A stretch of DNA of 64,000 nucleotides from NCBI GenBank assembly GCA_039621445.1, contig CP154956.1:72414914-72478913 (forward strand), given 5' to 3'. Below the pieces are notes generated by a model, which was not told the DNA's origin, ran no database searches, and was given only the letters and a program-made list of their open reading frames with translations. Source of the DNA: Euglena gracilis. Lineage: Eukaryota > Euglenida > Euglenophyceae > Euglenales. Position numbers and translations under genes: made by a program. How positions within the stretch are numbered: position 1 is the stretch's first letter; each line of letters begins with the position of its first letter. Shown in pieces: positions 54,827-64,000 of the stretch.

Positions 54827-55560
54827 GTGTATGTGAATTCACAATCAAAACAAAACATTGAAGCCAAGGTCATTGTTGTGCTTTGCAAGGAATTCAGAAA
54901 ATCAAAGAATTGTCAAATTCAAAAAACAAAGGATTTCAATGACAAACCAAGCCAAAGAAGCCCGAGCAAGGCAAAAGGGGGCAGCCTGCGGGCCAACCTG
55001 AAGCGGAGTCCGCAGGGCTGCAAGGCAAAATCAGCCGGGCCAAAATAAAAATGGACGTCCAACGTGGATCCTCCAGCCAAGGGCTAGGGGAGAGCCTGCC
55101 TGGCGAAGATGAAGAAGACAAAGAAGATCAAGAAGAAGATGAAGGCCTTGAAAGGGTGGTGACATCAGGCCCCCCGAGGTGGTGCCCATGGTCTCCCTCA
55201 CTTCATCGATGGATGGGCCGGATGGCCATCATTTGGGCCCTGGGGTTGTGCGTGAAGGCCCCCCCAAACTATTTGTATTGGAATGTGGAGCAGCCAACAA
55301 CGCCGCAGCAGCTGCAAAACACCGACCCGAGACCACCACACACGACAACACACCAACCCACAGAACTTTTAGTGTACGTCCAACTTTTCCTCGATTTCGC
55401 CCTTTGGTGCGCAAAAAGGTAAAAGTAACAGGAAAAATTGAAAAGAATAATATAAACGTTGTTCGCCCTTTTCCCCAATTAAGAGGCAGAGCACAAGACA
55501 GGGGAGAAGCCCTATGGGCTACGACAAGGAAAAGTGCCAAGTGACTTGGCTGTCCTTTCA
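54827..55560 (+). other. Two overlapping plus-strand frames, unknown
   Basis: The frame 54827-55048 is Lys/Ser-rich. The next, from ATG 55051 (A-rich context), encodes an acidic N-terminus (EDEEDKEDQEEDEG) and then Trp/Pro-rich sequence to 55422. A third (55179-55544) is in another phase. None matches a family I know. The acidic stretch arises from a GA-rich repeat (AGAAGATGAAG), so the frames may be chance. Confidence 0.3.
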
Positions 55561-56660
55561 GGACTTCAAATGAGAAAATCAAACTTGGAAATCAAGTCTT
55601 GAATCAAATACCAGAATGGAACAAAATACCACCTGTGGAGAGGAGAACCAGAATAAGGATTAGGTACTTCCTAATTCAGGCCGTTGGCCATCTGTAGGAA
55701 TACGACCTAGCGTAGTACTGTGTATGGGGCTCAGAGCTATATCTGGCCGTAGGCTTATACCTACATACACAGTATCATGGCCTTACGGCTGCCTGTTACA
55801 CATCCCCCTCCCAGGGCTATGCCCGATTTCCCTAATGGACCAGGCCAGTCGGAATGCCGGTCACAGTCCTGGGGACGGGGACCTGTCACAGAGCCGTATG
55901 CGGCTTTTGGTTCTCCTGTCACCATGGTTGTGGGGAGGAAAGTGCGAAATAACGCAAGAACGCGCAAAAGAGGTTAACCGCTTATGCGGTGCCTACTTAT
56001 TGCGGCAAAGGGGTGGAAGTGGAAGAGCCCATTGGAAATGGGCTGGAAGGTTTCCATTCCAGAAAATCCCATCCACCCAGTTTGGGGTGTGTCTATGACA
56101 CGCCGGGAGGTCTCATTCCATAAACGGAAAAGATTGCAGGGTAGGGTGAGGAAGGAGGGGGCACCTGGCCAGTCATATCTGACCAGGGAGAAACACATAT
56201 TTTTAAAAACCAACTGCCGGCGACAGCGATATTTTTGCCCAGGGGGGAAAAGAGAGGAGTGGGGGGCTGGTCAAAAGACCTTAGCAGATTTTTGCTGTCT
56301 GGCCGTCTTATGGGGGCTTATGGCCGAAAAGTAACAAGTTGGGAACTATTATTACGGTGTGCGCGCTGTGCGCTGTGCGTCTTCTTACTGGCGGCATATA
56401 CCGCTGGGGAAGACTTGCAGCGAGGCGCGGACACGATGTTGTCGATGGGGTATCCCAAAAGGCTTATACCTCGATAGACACGCGGTAGCCCAAAAGAGAG
56501 GGGGGGGACCATATGCTAGTAAAAATACATAATGGCAGATGTGCCTGGGATGGATACCGAATACAGGGCCTATAGGCCTGATGGAAAGGTCAGAACAGGG
56601 TCCATGGACCTCTTGCCTGTAAGCCTGGGGTGCGCAACTGCGCACACACGCGGCATGGTG
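55561..56660. other. Unclassified segment with an inverted repeat
   Basis: The composition differs from the flanks, with many TATG, GGCC and TAGG words. TACTGTGTATG (55716-55726) and CATACACAGTA (55764-55774) form an 11-bp inverted repeat around 37 bases. No protein domain is recognised on either strand. It may be an LTR or leader of the unknown element at 56.7-58.3 kb. Confidence 0.45.
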
Positions 56661-57210
56661 GAAGCTTAAGCCGTCCAGGTTGCGTGTGCAGATATGCACT
56701 GCGGGCATGTCGTTTCGTAGCCTATGGCATGCTGCACATACCCACAATAGTGGATCATTTTCCTGGAAATCCAGGACGAAATTTCCTCCAAAATATCGGG
56801 CAAATACCCTTGGAGATTTCGCTTGATCCACTTGTTCAGCCAGGGGTCACTGCTACTGCGGATCATATTGATCCTAGCCTGGCGAGTGTTGAGGGGGTCT
56901 ACTCTGGACAATACGTCCTCAGTCCAAAATGGCTCATTAGCCTCGTTAGGGACATTTGACCGAATCGGTCTGATTGTGGGTTTGTGCTTAGCGCCTTCAC
57001 AGGTTGCAGCCACATAGCTGTCCATGGGTATCGTGGGCCTATGACCTGCGCCAGAGCCATCTCCACCAGGAGGAGGTGGCTCATGATCCCGCCGCTTTTC
57101 AGCGGGCTTGCAGCCTTCGGCTGAAGGTTTAGCCTTAGGCTTTTTGCATTTCCGCCGTTGGCGGTGCTGGTGCCGCTGGTTTCGCCACTGGAATATCCAA
57201 CTCCATTGGA
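56660..57210 (-). CDS. Unknown protein fragment
   Basis: The minus frame from about 57200 reads a basic/Pro segment (KPKAKPSAEGCKPAEKRRD) and then a helical part (DVLSRVDPLNTRQARINMI, YLPDILEEISSWISRK) ending CGYVQHAIGYETTCPQC. The Cys spacing might bind zinc. No family is recognised. It seems to continue the proline-rich frames to the right through at least one shift. It could be Gag-like, from context only. Confidence 0.35.
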
Positions 57211-58280
57211 GTTGTGACCGCAGCTTGTACGGCTGTTGAGCTGCTATCAGCAGCAGTAACCCATTGGGTTTCGGGAGGGGATGCGGCAGATGAGCCGCGA
57301 GGGGTCAGCACTGCCGACACTGCCGACATCGCCGCAGTGAGACCCCGTAGTACACCACCTAAAACACCTGTAGGTATTGTTGGTGATGCGACGGGTTCTG
57401 TCGGGGTTGGTGCCATTGGCACTGCTGGTAAGGAAAGGGGCAGTACCAGAGGTACCGGTGGCCGTTCGGCCCCCGATGTAGGAGATTCAGATTCTGAGCT
57501 GACATATCCTTCAGGAGGAAGGGGTGTTCTGGAGCCCATTGGGGCTGATGGAAGAGCTGGATGCTGCGGTTCATCTGCTCATATTTCTTTCAAGCCTTCC
57601 ACGCGGTCTTCACCGCTCTCTCCATCACTCTCCTCACTGCCCGCCACCGTTTCTGGTGAAGCAGCAGGGGCTCCTGGCTGTTCCTCTATAGCGGTAGGCA
57701 CAGTGCCTGTTTGCGCAGTCGCGCTGGTGGGTACCGCAATAGCGGGCTGGGGAGAGGAGGTAGCGACAGAAGATTGACTCTCCTGAAGTCCATTAGGGAC
57801 AAAAGGTTCTGCTGTAGCCGATAGGCTTGAACCCATGTAACGTCGACCACACCCGAAGACGGGTGGTGGCGTCTCACCAGGAATTCCCTGGGGGACTGGC
57901 GTTGCCGGTTGCGGCTGAGCTGAGACTGATGTTGCCGGTTGCGGCTCGGTTAAGGATTCCGATGCAGGGAGCCGGTTGCGGCTTTGGGCAGGTTGCCTGT
58001 GGCACCTGTCGTTGCCGTAATCGGAATCGTAATCGGAAAAGATCCCATGGTTTCCTTTCTTTTTCAACCATCCTGTGGTTGAAGCGCAGGAGAGGTAGGG
58101 CCATGCCTAGCTCGTTCCGTCGGCCGCCTTGGAGAACCGGCTGAAACAGCGGTCTATCGAGCGTATCGCCGAATCGGCGGTTGACATAATCGTCAATGCT
58201 TTCCTTCTCGTACCGTGGTCTGATGGGGACATAGTGCAGGGGAATATCCCTATCGGGATTGGATTCCCTATCGGGATCCC
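57135..58280 (-). CDS. Unknown protein with Pro/Ala/Ser-rich region
   Basis: On the minus strand a frame from about 58240 reads YVPIRPRYEKESIDDYVNRR and RPLFQPVLQGGRRNELGMAL, an ordered-looking domain I cannot name. It then passes into low-complexity Pro/Ala/Thr/Ser stretches (57579-58067 and 57135-57539), in part from a GTTGCCGGTTGCGGCT DNA repeat. Several shifts separate the parts. The right edge abuts the truncated chromodomain of element 6 near 58355, suggesting that this material inserted into or recombined with it. Confidence 0.4.
57895..57990. repeat. GTTGCCGGTTGCGGCT repeat
   Basis: Three partial copies of the word CCGGTTGCGGCT occur at spacing of about 35-50 bases. Confidence 0.7.
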
Positions 58281-58290
58281 TATCAGGATT
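58247..58290. repeat. CCCTATCGGGAT(T) short tandem
   Basis: Three near-copies of CCCTATCGGGAT follow one another, encoding a Pro/Ile/Gly repeat on the minus strand. Confidence 0.75.
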
Positions 58291-58316
58291 GGGAAGTATT
58301 GCAATACTTTACTAAG

Positions 58317-58703
58317 TCAGCATTGTACCGGGAGAAAAAGTTCCCTGTGGGCTCCCACGTCATCACCTTTCCATTTTGTTTTGAAATCCCAGGTGCCCTG
58401 GGGCGTCCTGCGGTGGCTCAATATTTCTTCTGTGATCCAGTCGTCGGGCTCCGCGTCGGGATCCTGGACCGTTCGCTTGTGATAATACAAGGGAAGGGGG
58501 TTACCTCCGAAAATGTCATCCACGTACACTTTTAATGATCGTCGTGGAGCATTCAGCCGGTGCCCTGGCTTTATCTCCACGACATATGAGCTCTCCCCCT
58601 CCCTTGCGACTACCACTCCCTGTCCTAGCCACTTGGAATCAAGCTTGTCACCTGCATTGGGGGGTCGCAGGTAACCACACCTTTGCCCCAACCTGCAGGT
58701 CAC
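58317..58703 (-). pseudogene. Element 6 integrase tail and truncated chromodomain
   Basis: The frame reads LDSKWLGQGVVVAREGESSY, RSLKVYVDDIFGGNPLPLY, then DDWITEEILSHRRTPQGTWD and FKTKWKGDD, where the match ends. The chromodomain should continue with the aromatic TWEP part, as in element 5. Instead unrelated residues follow to the stop at 58317. The break near 58355 marks the border with the unknown segment. Confidence 0.85.
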
Positions 58704-59750
58704 TCAAGGCATTCCTCCCCACATTGAATTGGCAGGATTGCTGAATGTGCAAATTATTGAGCCGTTTTGCCACCACTTGATCAATTTCCTTCATCCTCTT
58801 GAAAAATGCATTTGCCTCCTCACACTCAAAAGGAGGCTCCCTGGGAATCCCTCCCAAAGGTCTTTCCCTACCAAACAGAATTTGGTAGGGAGACAGGCCC
58901 CCCTCCCCCGGGGTGTCATGCAGCCTATCGAGAACCTGTGGGAGTGCTTCCACCCATGTAAGCCGCTCATCGATCTGAATCTTGCGGATTCTCTCGATGA
59001 GTTGCTGACCCGCTCTCTCAGCCCTTCCATTGGCGTTATGAAAATACGCCTGAGAGAAAGCGTGCCTTATGCTCAGAAAAGCACACATTGATTGCCGCCA
59101 ACTGCTGATAAACTGCGCCCCCTGGTCCGTCGTTACTACACTCTGGACTCCAAAAGGTCGCCATTGGTGAGCAACCATCATTTTTGCCACCCTGCCCCCT
59201 GTAAGGCCCTGTTTCTTACATGGGACAGCCACAACCCACCCACTATGCCTGTCTACGCACAAGACAATGGCATTATGGAGGGTCCCTTCATGCTGAACAG
59301 GTGGCATGTCGAAAATGTCCAAGGCAACTGAAACCATCGCCTGGGGTGGGATGGGAGTGGGTTCCAAAGGGCCTTCCAAGAATCTGAGTCTTTGGCAGGC
59401 CTGGCAGGTCTCACACTCACCCATCACCACCTTGGCGAACTTTTTCACGGATTCCTCGTCCGCCCACTTTTACCGTACGGACATGACATCCCACAGCCGT
59501 GGGAATCCGGCACGCCCAAGGTATGCATGGAAATCTCTGACCACTGCGTTTTGGAGGCTCCATGGAACACACAGGAGACCATCCACATACATGAAACATT
59601 CTCCACCCTCACCCCCTTGCGCCATGACATCCCTGGTGTTTGGGTTCGAGTAAAAATGGGACCAAAACTCGGACATTTCCCGTATTCCAAACCCCAATTC
59701 ACCTCCCAGAGTTTGCCGAAATCCACCTGTGTGGGTTTAGGAATTCGTGT
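58648..59750 (-). pseudogene. Element 6 integrase
   Basis: The frame 58648-59448 contains CETCQACQ (second half of the zinc domain), VSVALDIFDMP (Asp), CVDRHSGWVVAVP, VVTTDQGAQF (Asp) and FHNANGRAERAGQQ (Glu). The DDE triad is intact over about 265 codons without a stop. The first half of the zinc domain (FHAYLGRAG) lies in another phase upstream near 59520; the second His is replaced by Arg. Catalysis could be retained, zinc binding less so. Confidence 0.92.
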
Positions 59751-60763
59751 TTTAGAGAGCGTGTGGGAAGAGGTTGCAGGGTTTGCAACGCTCCTCGGTG
59801 GCCGTGCTTGAGGAATCCACTACAGGTCCAGCAATCTCGGTCACCTCTTCCTCGGTAGACCAATTAGCATTCCCATATTGGTCTACATGTTGGGGCTGAA
59901 CTTCCTCGGATCCTTGTGTTGCAGGGGTTGGCAGGGGTTCTGTTCCTCCTACATCCACCACAAACGAGGCATCCTCTTGTGCACTTTCCAATCCTATGTC
60001 CTGGGTCCCCGTCTCTTTACCACTCCGACTGGTAACACCCTGAATCCAGGCATTTTGCTGTGTGGGTGGTCCTCGGAGCCTAACCCACATGCAATTTGCC
60101 TCCTCCCTTTTCTCCTCACGAATCAGAGCCATGACGTCTTCCTTGTCCTGCGCCGTGCCGTGGCGACTCACATCCTTCACGGCTTCACTTGCAGGATAAG
60201 CCCACCTGGAAAGGACGTCTGCAATGGTGTTGTCCTTTCCAGGCACGTAACCCACTGTCAAATCATATTTTGACAGGAGTTGGTGCCATCGCGCCCTTCG
60301 GCCTAGGTCCGCTTGGGGTATCCAGGACCTCCTTCGCCCAGGATTCCAGGCTCCGGTGATCCGTCAACACCAAGACGGGTTGGAGGCCTATCCATGACTC
60401 CCATTTTTGAAGGGCCGCTATTATGGCATAAGTTTCCTGCTCCCTCGGCACCCATTTCCGTTGGCTGTCCGTGAGCTTCCTGCTCATGAACGCCACAGGG
60501 GATGTCTTTTTCGCCAAGACATCATCCACTGTCGGTGCCCGATCCTCGTCTATGAGTTGCTCCAACGTTGCATATTGGCTTGCGTCAGCTCTCAAGACGA
60601 AAGGCTTGTCGGGGTTCACCCTTTGCAAGAAGAGCTCCCCACAAAGCCTTGATTTGATTTCCTGAAATGCAACCTCATCTTCCTTATCCCACGTGATTCG
60701 TTTTTTGGATCCCTTTTTCCCCTCGCTGCGTGGGATGTTCAACTTGTCTTGGAGTGGCGACAC
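59751..60763 (-). pseudogene. Element 6 RNase H and linker
   Basis: The frame 60263-60763 shows FVLRADASQYATLEQ (Asp), FMSRKLTDSQRKWVPREQET (Glu) and LTDHRSLESW (Asp). A shift near 60300 (DTPSGP) leads to 59752-60261 with DNTIADVLSRWAYPAS (fourth Asp). All catalytic residues survive. The linker that follows is Glu/Ser/Thr-rich with TSRSGKETGTQD, similar to element 5. Confidence 0.9.
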
Positions 60764-61826
60764 AACCGGTCTATTCTCCTAGACATACGAACTGTAATAG
60801 TTCGTAAAACCCAAAAATGCTCTAAGGGCCGTGATCGTCTGTGGCCTTTGCCATTTCTCAATGGCCCTGAGCTTGCCAGGTTCTGGTCTACGGGTCCCGT
60901 TCTCCAGAACATGGCCACAGAATGCAACCCCCTTCACAAAAAACTTACACTTTCGGACATCACAGATCAATTTGGCATCCTTGAGGACTTCTAGCACACG
61001 TCTCAGGTCCCTGTCATGGGCTGCTAGAAGATCCTCCCCCTCCTCCACCCGAGTTCCAACCAAGAAATCATCGATGAAGGGGTCAGCTACATCCCTCACC
61101 GATGATAACACGTCCTCCACCATCTGTTTGAACTGTTGATTGGCGTTTGTCAGTACCCATTACATTTACCCTCCACTGGAAAACCCCCAGCGAAGTGTAA
61201 CAAGCTGTGATGGTTCGAATATCTGGGTGTAAGGGTTGCTGGTGGAAGGCCTGTCTCAAATCCATGCTTGAAAAAACTTACCTCCCACCTTATTTCACCC
61301 TCAACTCTACTATCCCAGGTCGTGAATATTAGATCATCCAAGTCTGGGAATTCGGACCTCTCATATCTACCACCACCCCTCGCCAGTCACCATCCTTTTT
61401 CGGAACAACAAAAGTATTGGACATCCATTTGCTGACCACCCCCTCAGGAATTCTTTCGATGTACCCCCGATCCTGCCATTCCCTTGTCACTTTGCAATGG
61501 GCCTCGAACTTCTCCCCGTGCAAGCGAAAAGGTTTGGCTCGGGTGGGTACGGCACCTTCCTTGAGGGGTAGTGAGGCATTCCCATATGGGCCTCTGACAG
61601 GTGGGTCCTTGAGTGGTTCCTTGTCAAAATCATAATCCCTCTGAATTTTTTCTCGCAGGTCAAGAATTCTGGGATCCACATTTTCCTCCTCACGTGCCTC
61701 AACGATGTTGCGTATGGCCTTGGAATTGCCCAGGTGCTGCAACGCCTTGGCAATACGCCTCCTCTCAGCCCGGGTGAGCTTTTCACCGTCACAATTGTGA
61801 CCCTCAGGTGGCACTTGCAACTTCAT
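60764..61826 (-). pseudogene. Element 6 reverse transcriptase
   Basis: The N-terminal frame 61329-61826 has DPPVRGPYGNASL and WRGVVVDMRGPNSQ. The palm continues near 61270-61083 with MDLRQAFHQQPL (motif A, with Asp) and FQWRVNVMG (motif B region, then a shift). The frame 60779-61123 has VADPFIDDFLVGTRVEEGED (motif C, FIDD intact) and FLGFTNYYSSYV. Three pieces and at least two shifts separate intact motifs. It has the most complete set of active-site residues among the Ty3 RTs here. Confidence 0.9.
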
Positions 61827-61897
61827 TTTCCACAGGATTTGTTCAAACTCAATGTCAAAATACTGCGAAACGGGAGCTTGCGTTGGGTTTCCGGACC

Positions 61898-62160
61898 TTA
61901 GTGTTCCCCCTCACGGATCACCCTCACATGTCTCCTTTGGTCCTTCCCACACCGTTTCCTCTTTTGCTTCCTCTCTCCTGTCCAACCATACAGGAGAGCA
62001 AAATACGGTTCATCAATGACCAAGGCTGTATGGTGCGCGATAACGCCAATGTGATTCTGGGACAACATCCATGGAAAAGACAGAATTGCATCCACCTCCA
62101 TGGATGCTTCATAAAATCTCTCACACGAGACAAAGAGACGTTGAATGTCCCCCACATTGA
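61898..62160 (-). pseudogene. Element 6 protease C-terminal half
   Basis: The frame reads VDAILSFPWMLSQNHIGVIA and ALVIDEPYFALLYG, matching the end of the element 5 protease. The N-terminal half with the DTGA active site is missing: the preceding sequence (62160-63170) is the unrelated AT-rich stretch. The protease is therefore not functional as it stands. Confidence 0.82.
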
Positions 62161-63169
62161 TTGTTCACCAATCTGATTGGGCGGTATTCCAAAAATCTGG
62201 ACTCAGCAAACTGCCTTAAGAGGCAGTATCAAAAACCGCCAATATTTGTCTAAAAAGTTTACAAAATTGTAAGCAACTGGAATAAAATAAAGAACAGGAA
62301 ATTTTTTGTCAGCAATAGTCACTATTCCACTTCACTCCTTTCTGAAAATTCAGCAATTTTCCCTTGGGGAAGGTAACCAGGTAATGGAAAAAAAATCAAA
62401 AAAAAAAAATTTTCATTTCCCCATCACAGAAACCAAATAATCTTTAAAGAAACAAACAAGGGTTTGGAAAACAACCGTAAAATCTTAAAAGGGTTTAAAA
62501 ACTAAGAGAAAAACATGAAAAGCATTTCTTGGAGCAAAAAAGATAAAATATCTCAGTTTTTAACTCAAAAACTACCTATGAACATAATTATTTCCCAGGT
62601 GTGGGTGGTCAAATATGCCTTGGGTGGTCCCCTGGTGGGGAATCTGGCTTTCATCTCAAACCTTAAATGCCTGAGATTGGAGGATTTGGGTTTCCTCCCC
62701 ATGAATGCATGTGCAAGCAAGGAAATCGGAAACCTGGAAATTTGGTGTCCTTGGTTCCTCCTTTTGTTGGGGGTCTGACTTGGAGGGGGAAAATCTGACC
62801 AGGCTGTGGGGGGGGGGTTCCAGGCAATTTCAACTTAAATTTTGTGAGGGTTCAGAAAAATGGCTTCAAAGAGGGGAGTATAAAAAATTTCGGGCTGTTG
62901 GCCAATTTTCCCTCACCCCATTTCTAATCTGACTTTGGGGCCTCCCTTCCCAGGGAAACGGGCGAGTAGACCCCACTCTCGGCTTTTCTTTCAGGTTTTG
63001 AATTGAAAACCGTGCAACCTGCCTTTCATTTCAGGCCCCATCGATTGGGCATCACCATTTGGCCTTCACTTTGTAACGTACAACAGTCTCTCAATTAATC
63101 CTCACCTGTTTCCTTTTATCAGCTTTCTTCGACCTCCCTTTCAGCTCGCTGTGAATAAATTCATGGCAA
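62161..63169. other. AT-rich stretch replacing methylase-like and protease start
   Basis: In element 5 the methylase-like domain and the DTGA protease start lie between the C5 methyltransferase and this point. Here that sequence is absent, and about 1 kb of A/T-rich DNA without recognisable frames is found instead. An A-rich tract (about 62380-62410) and a T/C tract ending in CAG (about 62985-62995, plus strand) are present. Insertion with deletion, or an intron, are both possible. Confidence 0.5.
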
Positions 63170-63171
63170 TT

Positions 63172-63926
63172 TCACTGGGGGTGAGGTCCCTTCACCCTCC
63201 CTAATGAATTTGCCCCTTGCGTAATGGGTGCACTCATCAGGTAATCCACCAATGCACCAGGCATCCTCCCCTTTTGCTTGGGTGAAAAACTCATCTCATT
63301 TCCACCCAGCCTTCTCGGTGTCTCCTGGTGCCCCAGGGGGTCACCACAGGTTTTCACAGGTCTGTTTATCACACAAAACATTAGGGAGGGCCTCAATTCG
63401 TGGACAACACCAAATTTTTGTTGGCTTCTGGTAGCCCCAACAAGAAAATTGGCAATAATCCACATCGATGAAATTCAAATCCTGCATAAAATCCCTGGAT
63501 CTCAGAAACCCAAACCTGGGGTTCTCAATCCACCAAAAACCGTGGCTGAACGTACTCTATAATTTCAAGAGTTCTTTGAACCAGGGCATCAGCCTTTTCG
63601 AAATTCCTTGGCCTCTGAACCTTAGCATTGGAGTAGTCTTCACAGGGAGGGCCGGCCGCTATTACGTCGAAATAATTGCTGGAAAGCTCCCTGTAATCCC
63701 ACTCCAAAATATCCCTGCAAATCGCGGGTTTTCCGTAGGGTTGGATGTCCAGGGAAATGACTTCATACCCCTGGTCCCGGAATTTATTTCCCACGCTGTT
63801 TGTTCCAGAAAACAAATCGAGCATGCTCAATTTTTTTCTGGGAACCACAAGCGTGTATGGTTCCTGGCACCTGTGGGGGGTCCTGATGGTGAGATGGGCC
63901 ACCCACAAAACCTTTCCCCTTACCAT
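63172..63926 (-). pseudogene. Element 6 C5-cytosine DNA methyltransferase
   Basis: The frame 63525-63926 contains MLDLFSGTNSVGNKFRDQGY (motif I) and DVIAAGPPCEDYSNAKV (motif IV, catalytic Cys in PPC). After a shift near 63530 the protein continues WWIENPRFG (motif VI), VDYCQFSCWGYQKPTKIW (motif VIII region), then through one more shift to KGRMPGALVDYLM (motif X type end) in the 63172-63465 frame. The domain is about 250 residues, compact, with no long target-recognition region, resembling phage-type and small captured C5 enzymes. It is the best-preserved methyltransferase in the window. Confidence 0.9.
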
Positions 63927-64000
63927 GGTGACCGTTAAAATTGCGAGGAGAAAGCTGGCAAAATCTGGAGTGGTTGGGCTGGCTCCCCATGAACCCTGTC
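63927..64000 (-). pseudogene. Element 6 Gag tail fragment at window edge
   Basis: The minus strand reads PRNFNGHHGKGKGFVGG, a basic Gly-rich segment as expected for the RNA-binding end of Gag just before the methyltransferase. It continues outside the window. Confidence 0.5.

Larger units (their letters stand above)
58355..64000 (-). mobile_element. Chromoviral Ty3 element 6 with C5 methyltransferase (partial)
   Basis: The minus-strand order is a Gag tail fragment (63.9-64.0 kb), C5 methyltransferase, a 1-kb AT-rich stretch, the protease end, RT, RNase H, integrase and a truncated chromodomain. It is clearly homologous to element 5 but diverged. It runs past the right edge. The left end is cut inside the chromodomain. 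Methyltransferase, RT active site and integrase core are better preserved than in element 5. Confidence 0.9.

Noticed and set aside
1-64000. CRISPR arrays, operons, rRNA or tRNA genes
   Set aside because: No regular spaced repeats, ribosome-binding sites or rRNA/tRNA sequences were found; tRNA-like matches are only retroelement primer sites.

Overview
This window is a stretch of eukaryotic repeat DNA built almost entirely from old, nested retrotransposons. I see no host gene I can name, no rRNA or tRNA gene, and no prokaryotic organisation. Evidence for a eukaryote: several Ty3-type LTR retrotransposons with chromodomain integrases, two DIRS-type tyrosine-recombinase retrotransposons, and primer-binding sites matching the 3' end of an initiator tRNA-Met. 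The retroelement families resemble those I know from algae and other protists. The primer site reads TGGTAGCAGAGG rather than the TGGTATCAGAGC of land plants, which argues weakly against a streptophyte. The species cannot be fixed from this sequence.

Layout. 1-2.4 kb: low-complexity DNA with G-run minisatellites and hairpins. 2.5-5.6 kb (+): decayed DIRS-like element 1 (RT, RNase H, tyrosine recombinase). 5.9-10.1 kb (-): decayed DIRS-like element 2, convergent with the first, with a 68-bp inverted repeat between them. 10.2-13.2 kb: GC-rich Ty3 remnants in two opposite orientations. 13.4-19.4 kb (-): Ty3-like element 4 (Gag, protease, an NPPF methylase-like domain, RT, RNase H, integrase) with a short putative LTR and a primer-binding site. 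21.2-22.6 kb (-): a separate Gag gene. 26.0-31.1 kb (-): chromoviral Ty3 element 5, encoding a C5-cytosine DNA methyltransferase domain, an NPPW methylase-like domain, protease, RT, RNase H and a chromodomain.

The block 14363-31100 is repeated head-to-tail as 31101-48691 (tandem duplication, copies A and B). The copies are very similar but each has its own damage. Copy A lost the integrase core through a 171-bp inversion with flanking deletions. Copy B kept the integrase but has an altered RT active site. Beyond copy B, 48.7-54.8 kb (-) holds Gag-like coiled-coil genes, including a pair overlapping at a TTT-TGA that looks like a +1 frameshift site. 54.8-58.35 kb holds sequence I cannot classify. 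58.35-64.0 kb (-) is element 6, a related chromoviral Ty3 element with the best-preserved C5 methyltransferase; it runs off the right edge.

How the parts fit. Elements 5 and 6 share the order Gag tail, C5 methyltransferase, (NPPW methylase-like), protease, RT, RNase H, integrase, chromodomain. The replication enzymes are standard Ty3 equipment, and the chromodomain probably directs integration to modified chromatin. The methyltransferase could methylate the element's own DNA or its target chromatin. Nearly every reading frame is broken by stops or shifts, many in homopolymer runs, so both sequence error and real decay contribute.
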